Below are positions 34,187-43,917 of a DNA stretch of 64,000 nucleotides, in pieces. The stretch covers positions 124,001-188,000 of the forward strand of contig JABDNT010000002.1 of the NCBI GenBank assembly GCA_013043685.1, read 5' to 3'. Numbering within the stretch: position 1 is the first letter of the stretch; each line of letters begins with the position of its first letter. The notes under the pieces are model-generated. The model had not been told where the DNA came from and did no database searches. It saw only the letters and a list, made by a program, of their open reading frames with translations. The position numbers and the translations under genes are program-made. The DNA comes from Flavobacteriaceae bacterium. Its GTDB lineage: Bacteria; Bacteroidota; Bacteroidia; Flavobacteriales; Flavobacteriaceae.

Positions 34187-35399
34187 GATAGTAAGCTCTC
34201 CACAAGCCTATTGGGTGCTTTTATCAGCACTTTTAATATCGTTGCCCTTACCTTATGGATTTAGCACTGGTATTCTTATTGCGTTGCTCGCCTCATCGTT
34301 ACTCTCCGCTCGTTATCATAAGTTGTCTTTTCAAAAGATTTACCTGGTTCCGATATTATTTTATGTTCTAATGGTATGTTCCCTGTTTTGGACCAGTAGC
34401 GTGGAAAATTCCCTGCGCGGGTTGGAGCGACAATTGGCCATGGTACTAATTCCTGCTGCTTTTTTCTTGATGCCCGAGTTATCAATAAAAATACGCGATA
34501 AGATCTTCTATGCATTCGCAGTGGCGCTTACGATGTTCGCGATATTCTTCATAGGAGCGGCCTTTATTGAATATCTTGAAAATTCCAATATCAATAGATT
34601 TTTTTATCATGCATTGGTCTCGCCGCTGGAGCTAAATGCCATATATCTATCGGTAATGGTATCATTGAGCGGACTATTTCTTTTGTTCAACCAACCTAAG
34701 TCGTTAACTACCATACTACTTCTGCTCATTCATGCGATCTTTCTCATTTTACTTGCGTCTAAAGTGATAATTGTTATTACAGCACTAGTGGCTGTATTTG
34801 GGATTGTGAGAACGTTCAAGCGGTCAAGAATACTTCTTCTCTTACCCGTTCTTTTAATTGGTGTGATCCTGCTAATGGTGACGTCAAATCCTGTTCGTGA
34901 AAGGTTTGAAAGGGAATTTACAGTTTCGGACGTCAAAGAAGTAATGGAATGTGAACGATTTGATAAAGTATACGACTGGACGGGAACCACGATACGATTA
35001 TTTCAAGCCAGGATATTTGTAGAGATGCTCGATGAAGACTCGGCTTATCTTACGGGTTATGGTATCAATAACTCCAAACATAAAATAATTGAAAAGCAAA
35101 AGCAGTATAACCTTTGGCAGGGTTATTACGAGTATAATTTTCACAATCAGTACATTCAGGCTTTTGCCGAATTAGGCATTTTCGGATTTATTTTCCTACT
35201 CATATTACTGGGATCAATTTTCAAGGAGTACCTCAGAACAAAAGATATGTTATTCTTAAGTTTGTTTCTTGTTATGCTCGTTGTTTTCCTGACCGAATCT
35301 TATATCTGGCGGCAGAGAGGCCTGTACCATTTTCTTGTATTTTTCTGTTTGCTTTTTAAAGTATCTGCCATTCCATCGAAGTCCGGGACAGAATCTTAA
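34170..35399 (+). CDS. O-antigen ligase family protein
   Basis: 409 residues from the ATG at 34170; a TTG at 34158 is an alternative. About ten to twelve membrane helices are visible. The large loop near 250-320 includes FDKVYDWTGTTIRLFQARIFVEMLDEDSAYLTGYGINNSKHKIIE, and YNFHNQYIQAFAELGIFGFIFLLILLG is the Wzy_C/WaaL-type signature around the conserved His. TTIRLxxW/ARI..E and HNQYIQ.FAELG are typical of O-antigen ligases that move the finished glycan from undecaprenyl to its final acceptor. It overlaps the preceding gene by 17 bases. Confidence 0.85.
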   Translation: MQRISKIVSSPQAYWVLLSALLISLPLPYGFSTGILIALLASSLLSARYHKLSFQKIYLVPILFYVLMVCSLFWTSSVENSLRGLERQLAMVLIPAAFFLMPELSIKIRDKIFYAFAVALTMFAIFFIGAAFIEYLENSNINRFFYHALVSPLELNAIYLSVMVSLSGLFLLFNQPKSLTTILLLLIHAIFLILLASKVIIVITALVAVFGIVRTFKRSRILLLLPVLLIGVILLMVTSNPVRERFEREFTVSDVKEVMECERFDKVYDWTGTTIRLFQARIFVEMLDEDSAYLTGYGINNSKHKIIEKQKQYNLWQGYYEYNFHNQYIQAFAELGIFGFIFLLILLGSIFKEYLRTKDMLFLSLFLVMLVVFLTESYIWRQRGLYHFLVFFCLLFKVSAIPSKSGTES

Positions 35400-35528
35400 T
35401 TCACATTGAAAGGAATAAGCAAGGGAGTCTGTACCCTGTTTTACTTAAAATTATATGTAAATTGCAGGCCAACAGACTTCCGTGAGCATTACGTATAAGT
35501 ATGAATCGGGTCATCGGTAATATCTGAA

Positions 35529-36752
35529 ATGAAAGTCTTATTAAGAGCAATCTATCCGTATATATATCTGCTGCTGTTTTTAACGATACCCTTCGATAAT
35601 TACGTACGGGTATTACCAAATATCTTAATGGCCGCATTACTGGCTATTTTTCCTTTCATTGTTACCAGGAACGATCTTACGAAGCTAAGGAAAGCTCCTA
35701 CGATTGCGTTTTTAATATTCTTGATATATCTCGTTATTAATTCACTGGTCTTCAATAGGATTGATGAGGATTTTGTTACTATAAAAAAAATTGGCTTAGC
35801 TGTAGGATTGGCGATTTTATATATTCCAGTTCAGGACCGTCGGAAAATTAGTCTTGCTATCATTTTTTCGTCCCTGGCGGCCATCGTGTTTTCTATAGTG
35901 AAGATTGTTATCATTATAAATGTGTCTGAAGACATTGCTCTTGGATATTCACGAGAAGTAATTGAGGCATTATTAATAGACCGGCTTTATCTGGGAATGC
36001 TTAGTATCCTAAGTGTGTTGGTTTCATATCAGGCAATTACAAAAAGATTTCATCCTAACAATCAGTATCACCTTATCAATATCATAATAAATGTGCTGTT
36101 TGTTTTTCTAATGGTTTCAAAAATAGCCATTGTAGTTATGGGAGCCTTATTTGTGATCCGGCTGTTTTATAGCAAGAAAAAAATGTTCAGGGTATTTGCG
36201 GTAATCATTGCGATAGCATCAGCAACCGTTCTTTTCGTTTCAATAAGAAATATAGATAATAATCATGCTTCCGTCACCACTGTTAATCCAGCAGATAGAT
36301 CATTTCTGGAGAATACGGTAACATGGGAATTGAGAACAACAGTTTGGAAATGCGGATATCAGGTAGCCAGAGCTCAAGGAGTTATTTTTGAAGGCCTCGG
36401 CTTTAATGAGACAAGGGAATCCCTTATAGACTGTTACGAAAATACGATTGAAAATAACTGGAAAAAGAACAAATATGTAGAAATGGGATATAACTCACAT
36501 AACCAGTTTATAGACCTGTATCTGAATTATGGCCTTTTTGCGCTAATCCTTTTTGTGGCATTCTTATTAATCGCCTTTGTAAAATGCAAGAAGCATTATT
36601 TCGCTATGGCGATGTTAGTTACAATGGTAAGTTATTTACTTGTTGAGAATGTATTCCACAGACAGATAGGTGCATATTATATTGGGTTCATACTTATCGT
36701 TCTCCTTTCGAGGAATTTTCTAGGTCAAATCAATTCAGTAAAAGAAGATTAA
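35529..36752 (+). CDS. O-antigen ligase/polymerase family protein
   Basis: 407 residues, about eleven membrane helices. The periplasmic loop (about 245-320) includes ENTVTWELRTTVWKCGYQVARAQGVIFEGLGFNETRESLIDCYE, and MGYNSHNQFIDLYLNYGLFALILFVAFL follows. These resemble the WELRxxVWKxG...GxGFxE...HNQFIDxxxNYG blocks of Wzy_C proteins. It is the third such gene in a row and the least compact in arrangement, with 129 bases separating it from the second. In that gap I see no clear promoter or gene. It may be the ligase, the polymerase or a second-glycan enzyme. Confidence 0.83.
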   Translation: MKVLLRAIYPYIYLLLFLTIPFDNYVRVLPNILMAALLAIFPFIVTRNDLTKLRKAPTIAFLIFLIYLVINSLVFNRIDEDFVTIKKIGLAVGLAILYIPVQDRRKISLAIIFSSLAAIVFSIVKIVIIINVSEDIALGYSREVIEALLIDRLYLGMLSILSVLVSYQAITKRFHPNNQYHLINIIINVLFVFLMVSKIAIVVMGALFVIRLFYSKKKMFRVFAVIIAIASATVLFVSIRNIDNNHASVTTVNPADRSFLENTVTWELRTTVWKCGYQVARAQGVIFEGLGFNETRESLIDCYENTIENNWKKNKYVEMGYNSHNQFIDLYLNYGLFALILFVAFLLIAFVKCKKHYFAMAMLVTMVSYLLVENVFHRQIGAYYIGFILIVLLSRNFLGQINSVKED

Positions 36753-36767
36753 AATAAAGGCATGTTG

Positions 36768-36775
36768 TATTTTTG
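36768..36775 (+). promoter_or_regulatory. -7 promoter element for ugd
   Basis: TATTTTTG fits TAnnTTTG and is 50 bases before the ugd ATG, followed by CACCCG as in other promoters here. It would start a second transcription unit within the polysaccharide locus. No clear -33 TTG is seen. Confidence 0.55.
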
Positions 36776-36825
36776 CACCCGTGGAAATTGAGCATACGAA
36801 GTAAAAAGTAAGAGAATAAAAAACT

Positions 36826-38136
36826 ATGAAAATAGCAGTAATTGGAACAGGATATGTTGGATTGGTTACAGGAACCTGTCTTGCTGAGACAGGAAATGAT
36901 GTGATCTGTGTTGACATAGATACGGAAAAGATCGAGAAGATGCGCCAGGGAATCGTTCCTATCTATGAACCACATTTGGATGTGTTGTTTGAAAGGAATA
37001 TTAAGGCGGGCAGATTGCAATTCACTACATCTCTGGACGAAGGGCTCGAGCATGGCGATATAATATTCCTGGCCCTGCCCACTCCTGAAGATGAGGACGG
37101 TTCGGCGGATTTGTCTTATGTGCTCAATGTTTCAGAAGAAATTGGAAAGAGAATCACCCGCTATAAAGTAATAGTAGACAAAAGCACCGTCCCGGTGGGA
37201 ACAGCCGAAAAAGTGCATGCTGTAATTTCGGAGAACGCAAAGACCGAGTTCGATGTGGTATCCAATCCTGAATTTCTTAGGGAAGGCCTTGCAGTAGATG
37301 ATTTCCTCAAACCAGAGCGAATTGTCGTTGGATCGAGTAGCGAGCGAGCCACCCAATTAATGAAAAAATTATACGGCCCATTCGTACGTTCCGGAAATCC
37401 AATCATTATAATGGATGAAAAGTCTGCAGAACTTACCAAATATGCTGCCAATTCATTTTTAGCCACCAAGATCACATTTATGAATGAGATCGCTAATTAT
37501 TGCGAAAAAGTAGGTGCGGATGTGGACAAAGTACGTGTAGGGATGGGAACTGATTCCAGAATTGGGAAACGTTTTCTGTTTCCCGGGATAGGTTATGGAG
37601 GTTCTTGTTTTCCAAAAGATGTTAAAGCATTGATCCATGCGGGATCCCTCGTGGATTATGAATTCCAGATACTGGATTCGGTAGTTAGAATTAACCATAT
37701 TCAAAAGCGCATCCTTATTCCGAAAATATCCGAATATTTCAACAATGAATTGAAGGGTAAGAATGTCGCGATTTGGGGTTTGGCATTTAAACCCGAAACT
37801 GATGATATCCGGGAGGCCCCTTCAATTAGTGTAATGGAAGAATTGCTTTCTAAAGGAGCTAGTCTTTCTGTATTTGATCCGGAAGCCATGCCGAACATTA
37901 AAAAACAGTTTGGAGATAAATTAACTTACGCTGATAGCATGTACGATGCCATTGAAAATGCCGATGCCCTGGTAATTTGCACCGAATGGAGCATATTCCG
38001 ATCACCGAGCTTTTCTAAAATGAAGTCACTTTTAAAGGAGCCTGTCATTTTTGATGGCCGTAATATCTACCAGGTAGAGGAAATGGCCAAAGAAGGATTC
38101 AAATATGTTTCCATTGGCAGGAACGAAGCAAACTAA
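36826..38136 (+). CDS. ugd: UDP-glucose 6-dehydrogenase
   Basis: 436 residues. The N-terminal NAD-binding motif is [27 protein letters not shown]-type [37 protein letters not shown] and [17 protein letters not shown] follow. Catalytic Cys261 lies in [16 protein letters not shown], and the C-terminal UDP-binding domain has [14 protein letters not shown]. It oxidises UDP-glucose to UDP-glucuronate in two NAD-dependent steps. Only a few bases separate it from the UDP-xylose synthase-like gene, which would use its product. Confidence 0.97.
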   Translation: MKIAVIGTGYVGLVTGTCLAETGNDVICVDIDTEKIEKMRQGIVPIYEPHLDVLFERNIKAGRLQFTTSLDEGLEHGDIIFLALPTPEDEDGSADLSYVLNVSEEIGKRITRYKVIVDKSTVPVGTAEKVHAVISENAKTEFDVVSNPEFLREGLAVDDFLKPERIVVGSSSERATQLMKKLYGPFVRSGNPIIIMDEKSAELTKYAANSFLATKITFMNEIANYCEKVGADVDKVRVGMGTDSRIGKRFLFPGIGYGGSCFPKDVKALIHAGSLVDYEFQILDSVVRINHIQKRILIPKISEYFNNELKGKNVAIWGLAFKPETDDIREAPSISVMEELLSKGASLSVFDPEAMPNIKKQFGDKLTYADSMYDAIENADALVICTEWSIFRSPSFSKMKSLLKEPVIFDGRNIYQVEEMAKEGFKYVSIGRNEAN

Positions 38137-38140
38137 GACT

Positions 38141-39139
38141 ATGAATAACAAAAAGAAAAGAGTGTTGATCACAGGAGCTGCCGGATTTTTAGGCTCACAC
38201 CTATGCGATAAGTTTATCGAAGAAGGCCACGATGTGGTTGGTATGGACAATCTTATTACCGGAGATCTGAAGAATATAGAACATCTTTTCAAGCGGCCTG
38301 ACTTCGAGTTTTATCATCATGATGTAACTAAGTTTGTGCATGTCCCCGGAAACATTGACTATATCATGCATTTTGCATCTCCGGCCAGCCCGATCGATTA
38401 CTTGAAGATCCCTATCCAGACGTTAAAGGTGGGCTCCCTGGGAACCCATAATTTGCTGGGACTTGCCAAACAAAAGAAGTCACGAATCCTTATTGCTTCC
38501 ACATCCGAAATATATGGTGATCCACTTGTTCACCCGCAAAGTGAAGATTATTATGGAAATGTAAACACCATTGGTCCCAGAGGGGTGTACGACGAGGCGA
38601 AACGATTCCAGGAGTCTATTACCATGGCATATCACCGGGTTCATGGGCTTGATACACGAATTGCCAGGATATTTAATACTTACGGCCCGAGAATGCGGCT
38701 CAATGATGGCCGGGTGATCCCTGCTTTCATTGGACAGGCATTGCGCGGAGAGGATCTCACGGTTTTTGGAGACGGAAAGCAAACCCGTTCCTTCTGTTAC
38801 GTCAGTGATCAGGTGGAAGGTTTGTACAGGTTATTAATGAGTGATTATGAGCTGCCGCTCAATATAGGCAACCCGGATGAAATAACGATACTGGATTTTG
38901 CCGAGGAAATCATTAAACTAACGGGAACAGAGCAGAAAATAGTTTTCAGGGAATTACCGAAAGATGATCCGCTGCAAAGACAACCGGATATTACGAGGGC
39001 CAGGGAAGTTCTTGGTTGGGAACCTAAGGTTTCGCGCACAGAAGGAATGAAGAAGACGTTTGAATATTTCAAAAACCTCACAGATGAGGAATTATATAAC
39101 AGCGAGCACAAAGATTTTACCAAGCATAACAGGCTTTAA
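38141..39139 (+). CDS. UDP-glucuronate decarboxylase (UDP-xylose synthase-like SDR)
   Basis: 332 residues from [20 protein letters not shown]; an in-frame ATG at 38105 lies inside ugd and adds non-conserved residues. The SDR features are [64 protein letters not shown], the catalytic Tyr-x3-Lys in GVYDEAKR, and [32 protein letters not shown] and the YDEAKR/GPR block are those of UXS enzymes, which convert UDP-glucuronate to UDP-xylose. Placement after ugd supports this. A related SDR activity cannot be fully excluded. Confidence 0.92.
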   Translation: MNNKKKRVLITGAAGFLGSHLCDKFIEEGHDVVGMDNLITGDLKNIEHLFKRPDFEFYHHDVTKFVHVPGNIDYIMHFASPASPIDYLKIPIQTLKVGSLGTHNLLGLAKQKKSRILIASTSEIYGDPLVHPQSEDYYGNVNTIGPRGVYDEAKRFQESITMAYHRVHGLDTRIARIFNTYGPRMRLNDGRVIPAFIGQALRGEDLTVFGDGKQTRSFCYVSDQVEGLYRLLMSDYELPLNIGNPDEITILDFAEEIIKLTGTEQKIVFRELPKDDPLQRQPDITRAREVLGWEPKVSRTEGMKKTFEYFKNLTDEELYNSEHKDFTKHNRL

Positions 39140-39141
39140 AA

Positions 39142-40497
39142 ATGATCTATAGGACTGGAAGATATTCAGGTTATTTGAGGCCCATATCATATCTCATTGA
39201 TTTGGCGATCATCCATGTCTTGGCCTATCAGTTCTTTAGTAGTAGTTTTCATTTTATAAATTATGTAGTATTCATAACCGTGGCCTGGATCGTTATTTCA
39301 CTTCGATCCCGTTTTTATGAGATCTTTCGGTTCACGCGATTAACCACAATTCTGTCTCTGGTAGGCAAACAAGGGGTGCTTTTCTTGTTATTGGTCTTTG
39401 CTTTTTTCGGATTTTACAGGGAGTTACAAGTGGAACCTTTATCGATCTTCCGATATGTTTTACTGGTAATTCTTTATATCACTATTGTTAAGGTTGGGAT
39501 CTATTATCTACTGAAAAAATACAGGGTTATTTTAAGAGGAAACCTCAGAAGGGTAGTGATCGTTGGTTTAAATCAAAAAACGGATCAGTTGCGGAAATTT
39601 TTTGATGACAATCCGGAATATGGATATAAACTTCTAAATATTTTCGACTTAAGTGGCCCGGAAAAGGTGAGTATTGAAGACTGCCTGGAGTATATAAATG
39701 AAAACAAAATTGATGAGATATATTCGTCGGTAGGAGAACTAAGCAATGAAGAACTTACTAAACTTATTGATTATTCCGATAATAATCTGAAAATTCTGAA
39801 ATTCCTACCGGACAATAAAGAGATCTACAGCAAACGTCTCGATTTCACCTATTATGGCTACCTGCCTATTCTGTCTATGCGGAAAATTCCGATAGAAGAA
39901 CCATTTAATAAATTTATAAAACGAGGATTCGATATACTGCTTTCGCTTATTATCATTGTTGGGATACTGTCCTGGCTCACCCCGCTACTTGGACTCATAA
40001 TCAAACTGGAATCTAAAGGCCCTATCTTCTTTAAACAGAAGAGAAACGGACTGGATTACCAGGAATTTTATTGCTATAAGTTCCGTTCGATGCGTCCAAA
40101 TCCAATGGCCCATCTTCACCAGGTGCAGAAGAATGATCCGCGGGTAACTAAGATTGGGAGGATCATTCGTAAGACTAGTATCGATGAGCTTCCTCAATTC
40201 ATTAATGTGTTAAAAGGCGAGATGAGTGTTGTGGGCCCAAGGCCGCATATGGTAAGCCATACGCATATGTATGCTGAGCGCATCGATAAATTCATGGTGC
40301 GTCATTTTGTGAAACCCGGGATTACAGGATTGGCCCAGGTAAGTGGATACCGAGGGGAAGTCGAAGATGAGAATCATATAATCAACAGGGTTAAATACGA
40401 TATTTTTTATCTTGAAAACTGGTCTTTATTCCTGGATCTGAAGATCGTCTTCCAAACCGTATACAATGCAATTAAAGGAGACAAAAGAGCATACTAA
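39142..40497 (+). CDS. Undecaprenyl-phosphate sugar-1-phosphate transferase (WbaP/WcaJ type)
   Basis: 451 residues. Four N-terminal membrane helices (to about 130) are followed by a Rossmann-like middle domain (RRVVIVGLNQKTDQL...). A fifth, re-entrant helix is near 265-290 (FIKRGFDILLSLIIIVGILSWLTPLLGLIIKLESKGPIFFKQKRNG). The C-terminal catalytic domain reads YKFRSMRPNP..., RIIRKTSIDELPQFINVLKGEMSVVGPRPHMVSH and VKPGITGLAQVSGYRGE. It transfers a hexose-1-phosphate to undecaprenyl phosphate, starting repeat-unit assembly. The GT2 gene starts inside its last 32 bases. Confidence 0.95.
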   Translation: MIYRTGRYSGYLRPISYLIDLAIIHVLAYQFFSSSFHFINYVVFITVAWIVISLRSRFYEIFRFTRLTTILSLVGKQGVLFLLLVFAFFGFYRELQVEPLSIFRYVLLVILYITIVKVGIYYLLKKYRVILRGNLRRVVIVGLNQKTDQLRKFFDDNPEYGYKLLNIFDLSGPEKVSIEDCLEYINENKIDEIYSSVGELSNEELTKLIDYSDNNLKILKFLPDNKEIYSKRLDFTYYGYLPILSMRKIPIEEPFNKFIKRGFDILLSLIIIVGILSWLTPLLGLIIKLESKGPIFFKQKRNGLDYQEFYCYKFRSMRPNPMAHLHQVQKNDPRVTKIGRIIRKTSIDELPQFINVLKGEMSVVGPRPHMVSHTHMYAERIDKFMVRHFVKPGITGLAQVSGYRGEVEDENHIINRVKYDIFYLENWSLFLDLKIVFQTVYNAIKGDKRAY

Positions 40498-41275
40498 TGA
40501 TAAAAGCTCACCGCTTATCTCCATTATAACACCGCTTTATAATGCGGAATCATTCGTTTCTGAAACTATTAAAAGTGTCCTTAATCAAACCTATTCAAAT
40601 TGGGAACAGATTATTGTTAATGACGCGTCCACCGATGCATCTTTAAGCATAGTAAAAAGATTTGCCCAAAATGATGAAAGAATCCGTATCGAAGATCTAT
40701 CCAATAACAAAGGGGCAGCCTATTGTAGAAACCTGGCGACCGATCTGGCCCGTGGAACCTATATAGCCTTTCTCGATTCTGATGACCTGTGGCATACTGA
40801 GAAACTGGAGAAGCAGGTAGCATTTATGATTAAGAATAAATGCGATGTCTCTTATACCAGCTATCTGCATATTGATGAGTCCGGGAATAGCCTGAACAAA
40901 AGAATACTGGCCCTTCCGAAACTTTCTTATAAAAAGCAACATTGCAATAATTACATCGGTAATTTAACAGGGATGTACAACGCTGAAATACTTGGAAAGA
41001 TAGCCTCCCCCGATATTAGAAAACGGCAGGATTGGGCGGTCTGGCTGGAGGCCATAAAACGCAGTGGTAAACCTGCACTGGGCCTGCAGGAAGATCTCTC
41101 ACTTTACAGGGTCAGGCGCGATTCCATGAGTTCAAACAAAGCGAAACTGGTAAAATACAACTACAGTTTTTACAAAGACTACCTGGGTTATTCTTCAATT
41201 AAGTCGGGATGGAACCTTATGAAATTCTTCTATGAATATTTCTTTGTGAGGCCTCGCTATATTCAAAAATTATAG
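40466..41275 (+). CDS. Glycosyltransferase family 2 (GT-A)
   Basis: 269 residues. The GT-A nucleotide-binding start is PLISIITPLYNAESFVSETIKSVLNQTYSNWEQIIVNDASTDAS. The DxD-type motif is in YIAFLDSDDLWHTEKLEKQV, and RKRQDWAVWLEAIKRSGKPALGLQEDLSLYRVR is the usual acceptor-side block. It probably adds a sugar to the lipid-linked repeat. It overlaps the priming transferase gene by 32 bases and ends convergently over the CapK-like gene by 6 bases, which marks the end of the locus. Confidence 0.92.
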   Translation: MQLKETKEHTNDKSSPLISIITPLYNAESFVSETIKSVLNQTYSNWEQIIVNDASTDASLSIVKRFAQNDERIRIEDLSNNKGAAYCRNLATDLARGTYIAFLDSDDLWHTEKLEKQVAFMIKNKCDVSYTSYLHIDESGNSLNKRILALPKLSYKKQHCNNYIGNLTGMYNAEILGKIASPDIRKRQDWAVWLEAIKRSGKPALGLQEDLSLYRVRRDSMSSNKAKLVKYNYSFYKDYLGYSSIKSGWNLMKFFYEYFFVRPRYIQKL

Positions 41276-42577
41276 GAGTGAAGTAAATTGTTTCAGCTTG
41301 CCGCGCTTACTTCGGTCTAGGATATCTTTGCGTTCAAATTCCAGTTTTAGATCATTTTCCAGGTACGTATACAAAGCATTTTTTATGGTTTCCGTCTCAT
41401 TGGCCGTTAGTTCTCTATCTGAAACATATCTAATTTTAAACCGATCCAAATCCGCTTGCTCAATAACAAATTCCTTTACATTGCCATCGTCCTCTATCAC
41501 ACTCTTTGTAACATAATAGAAAGTTAATCCCGGGACCGTTTTCCCACCCGGCAATAGGGCCACGTCATTTGTGCGTCCAACCAGTTCTCTTAACACAGGG
41601 TCTTTGAAACCACTCCCGGGCTCAATACTTCCAGTATCTCCTATATCGTATCGTATCATCGGGTGGGCTTTATTGTATAAGGATGTGATCACAATTCTAC
41701 CTTGAGTACCATGAGGAACTGGCTGGTCATTTTCGTCCACAATTTCAACGAACAGGGTTTCGCTGTTTAGAACAAATTGGCCCTCAGCATTGGTAAATGC
41801 AATGAGATCCAATTCACTGGCCCCGTATTCGTTAATGACAGGAACACCGAAAATGTTTTCCATAAGCTTCTTGTCGTCGGGATACAACATTTCGCTTGTT
41901 ACAATACAATACTTTAAGGTAGGACAAACATCGGTGAGAGTGATATTTTTTGATTTTAGAAATTTGGCAAAAAGCACTATGGAACTTGTATATCCATTAA
42001 TGTGATCGAATTTTTTACTTCGGAAGTGTTCCAGGAACTGCCCTAATTTGGCTTCGGAAAGATCGAATATTGGAAATCTATACCTTTTCCCCAGCCAATC
42101 TTTGAAGCGTTCTTTCTTGTAACCGATGGTATCCAGGGGAATTCCATAAAATCTCGCCTGATAAGAGGAGTGAAAGTCGATACCAAACCAACCAAACCGA
42201 TCCAGGATCTCTGCCCACGTCAGTGCATGACAATAACGGTCTTTAGCAAAAATGAACGGATGTCCGCTGGATCCGGAGGTTTTATTTACGTAAACTTTCT
42301 TTTCACTAAAACCATGTGAAAGTCGCTCTTTCAACGGTTTCTGAAGGTCGCTTTTTTGCATCACAGGTATCTGGCTCCATTCAACAGTGTTTCTGTCTGC
42401 GATGAATTTCTTGTAGAACGGATTATTGTTTAAATGATAGAAGAGTATGTCCTGTCTGCTGCGAATCACGTATTCCTCGAACTTGTTCTCCGGAATGTCC
42501 TTTATATCTTCTAATGCACGCTTTGCTTCCGTTATAGGGAAGCCGTTCAGTTTCAATGAAAGTTCGAATAAATTCAA
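41270..42577 (-). CDS. CapK/PaaK-like AMP-forming enzyme
   Basis: 435 residues of the phenylacetate-CoA ligase-like (CapK) branch of ANL enzymes. The AMP-binding P-loop is KVYVNKTSGSSGHPFIFAKD, followed by GYTSSIVLFAKFL, VINEYGASELDLIAF, and HPMIRYDIGDTGSIEPGSGFKDPVLRELVGR with the conserved Asp. CapK homologues occur in capsule and LPS loci, so an adenylation role in glycan decoration is plausible, but the substrate is unknown. It is on the opposite strand to the polysaccharide genes and diverges from purD. Confidence 0.85.
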   Translation of the reverse strand: MNLFELSLKLNGFPITEAKRALEDIKDIPENKFEEYVIRSRQDILFYHLNNNPFYKKFIADRNTVEWSQIPVMQKSDLQKPLKERLSHGFSEKKVYVNKTSGSSGHPFIFAKDRYCHALTWAEILDRFGWFGIDFHSSYQARFYGIPLDTIGYKKERFKDWLGKRYRFPIFDLSEAKLGQFLEHFRSKKFDHINGYTSSIVLFAKFLKSKNITLTDVCPTLKYCIVTSEMLYPDDKKLMENIFGVPVINEYGASELDLIAFTNAEGQFVLNSETLFVEIVDENDQPVPHGTQGRIVITSLYNKAHPMIRYDIGDTGSIEPGSGFKDPVLRELVGRTNDVALLPGGKTVPGLTFYYVTKSVIEDDGNVKEFVIEQADLDRFKIRYVSDRELTANETETIKNALYTYLENDLKLEFERKDILDRSKRGKLKQFTSLL

Positions 42578-42611
42578 CGAGAAATAATTAGGGCTTCAAT
42601 TTACAAACAAT

Positions 42612-42619
42612 TATTTTTG
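42612..42619 (+). promoter_or_regulatory. -7 promoter element for purD
   Basis: TATTTTTG fits TAnnTTTG and ends 23 bases before the purD ATG in the 65-base region shared with the divergent CapK-like gene. No -33 TTG was found at proper spacing. Confidence 0.5.
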
Positions 42620-42642
42620 ATGGCGAATTAAAACTTCACAGC

Positions 42643-43917
42643 ATGAACATTCTTATCCTTGGTTCCGGAGGTCGCGAACACACCTTTGCATATAAAATAT
42701 CTGAAAGCGAAAATTGCACAAAGCTCTTTGTAGCTCCCGGTAATGCTGGCACACATGCGATAGCAACCAACCTGCCTATTTCTGTAAATGACTTTGAAGC
42801 CATACGATCTGCTGTTCTCGAACACAATATTGAAATGGTGATTGTTGGGCCCGAAGATCCGCTGGTAAGCGGCATAGCCGATTACTTTGCCAAAGATGAT
42901 CGGTTGAAGGAAGTAATGCTTATCGGACCGTCATCGCGAGGAGCAATGCTGGAAGGAAGTAAAGAAAGGGCCAAGGAGTTTATGATGCGGCACAACATTC
43001 CTACGGCAGCTTACGCCAGTTTTACCAGGGAAACTCTGGTTGCCGGAAAGAAATTCCTGGACACATTGCAACCGCCCTATGTGCTCAAAGCCGATGGCCT
43101 TGCTGCTGGGAAGGGTGTTCTTATTCTGAATTCACTGGAAGAGGCAAAACATGAACTCGAGAACATGTTAGCGCATAGCAAGTTTGGAGAAGCCAGTACG
43201 AAAGTTGTTATAGAGGAATTCCTGGATGGGATTGAATTAAGTGTCTTCGTGCTTACCGATGGGAAGAATTACAAAATATTGCCAACAGCAAAAGATTATA
43301 AGCGTATAGGTGAAGGCGATACGGGTTTAAATACAGGGGGTATGGGAGCTGTATCACCGGTTCCTTTCGCCGACGAAGAACTGATGCGCAAGATTAAAGA
43401 ACGTATTGTGATCCCCACCGTGAATGGTATTGCCGAAGAAAAGATCGATTACAAAGGATTTATATTTATCGGACTTATAAGGGTGAACAACGAACCATAT
43501 GTCATTGAATACAATGTGCGTATGGGTGATCCGGAAACAGAAGTTGTGCTGCCAAGAATAAAGACAGACCTCGTCGAACTGATGCGAGCAACTTCTCAAC
43601 AAAAGCTGGATGAGATTTCCCTTGAAATTGACAAACGCTCCGCTACCACAATCATGGTGGTATCCGGCGGATATCCTGAAGCTTATGATAAAGGAAAAGT
43701 AATTTCAGGAATCTCAGAAATTCAAGACTCTATTGTGTTTCATGCGGGTACCGCTGTTAAAGATGGAGACATAGTCACCAACGGCGGGCGGGTGATCGCC
43801 ATAACTTCACTGGATGAGGATTTCAGAAAAGCCATAAAAAAATCCTACCAAAATATAGAGAAACTATCTTTTGACAGGATGTATTACAGAACCGATATCG
43901 GTTTTGATCTATCCTAA
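42643..43917 (+). CDS. purD: Phosphoribosylamine--glycine ligase
   Basis: 424 residues. The N-terminal motif is MNILILGSGGREHTFAYKI, then VGPEDPLVSGIADYF, the ATP-grasp region (YVLKADGLAAGKGVLIL, VIEEFLDGIELSVFVLTDG, DTGLNTGGMGAVSPVPF) and YVIEYNVRMGDPETEVVLPRI. It ligates glycine to phosphoribosylamine to give GAR, step 2 of purine synthesis. Length is normal. Its end overlaps the convergent small membrane protein gene by 9 bases. No other pur gene is in the window. Confidence 0.97.
   Translation: MNILILGSGGREHTFAYKISESENCTKLFVAPGNAGTHAIATNLPISVNDFEAIRSAVLEHNIEMVIVGPEDPLVSGIADYFAKDDRLKEVMLIGPSSRGAMLEGSKERAKEFMMRHNIPTAAYASFTRETLVAGKKFLDTLQPPYVLKADGLAAGKGVLILNSLEEAKHELENMLAHSKFGEASTKVVIEEFLDGIELSVFVLTDGKNYKILPTAKDYKRIGEGDTGLNTGGMGAVSPVPFADEELMRKIKERIVIPTVNGIAEEKIDYKGFIFIGLIRVNNEPYVIEYNVRMGDPETEVVLPRIKTDLVELMRATSQQKLDEISLEIDKRSATTIMVVSGGYPEAYDKGKVISGISEIQDSIVFHAGTAVKDGDIVTNGGRVIAITSLDEDFRKAIKKSYQNIEKLSFDRMYYRTDIGFDLS

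Noticed and set aside
35400-35528. Possible small gene in the gap between two O-antigen ligase-like genes
   Set aside because: No frame of useful length with a start codon and family-like sequence is present; the gap seems to be plain spacer.
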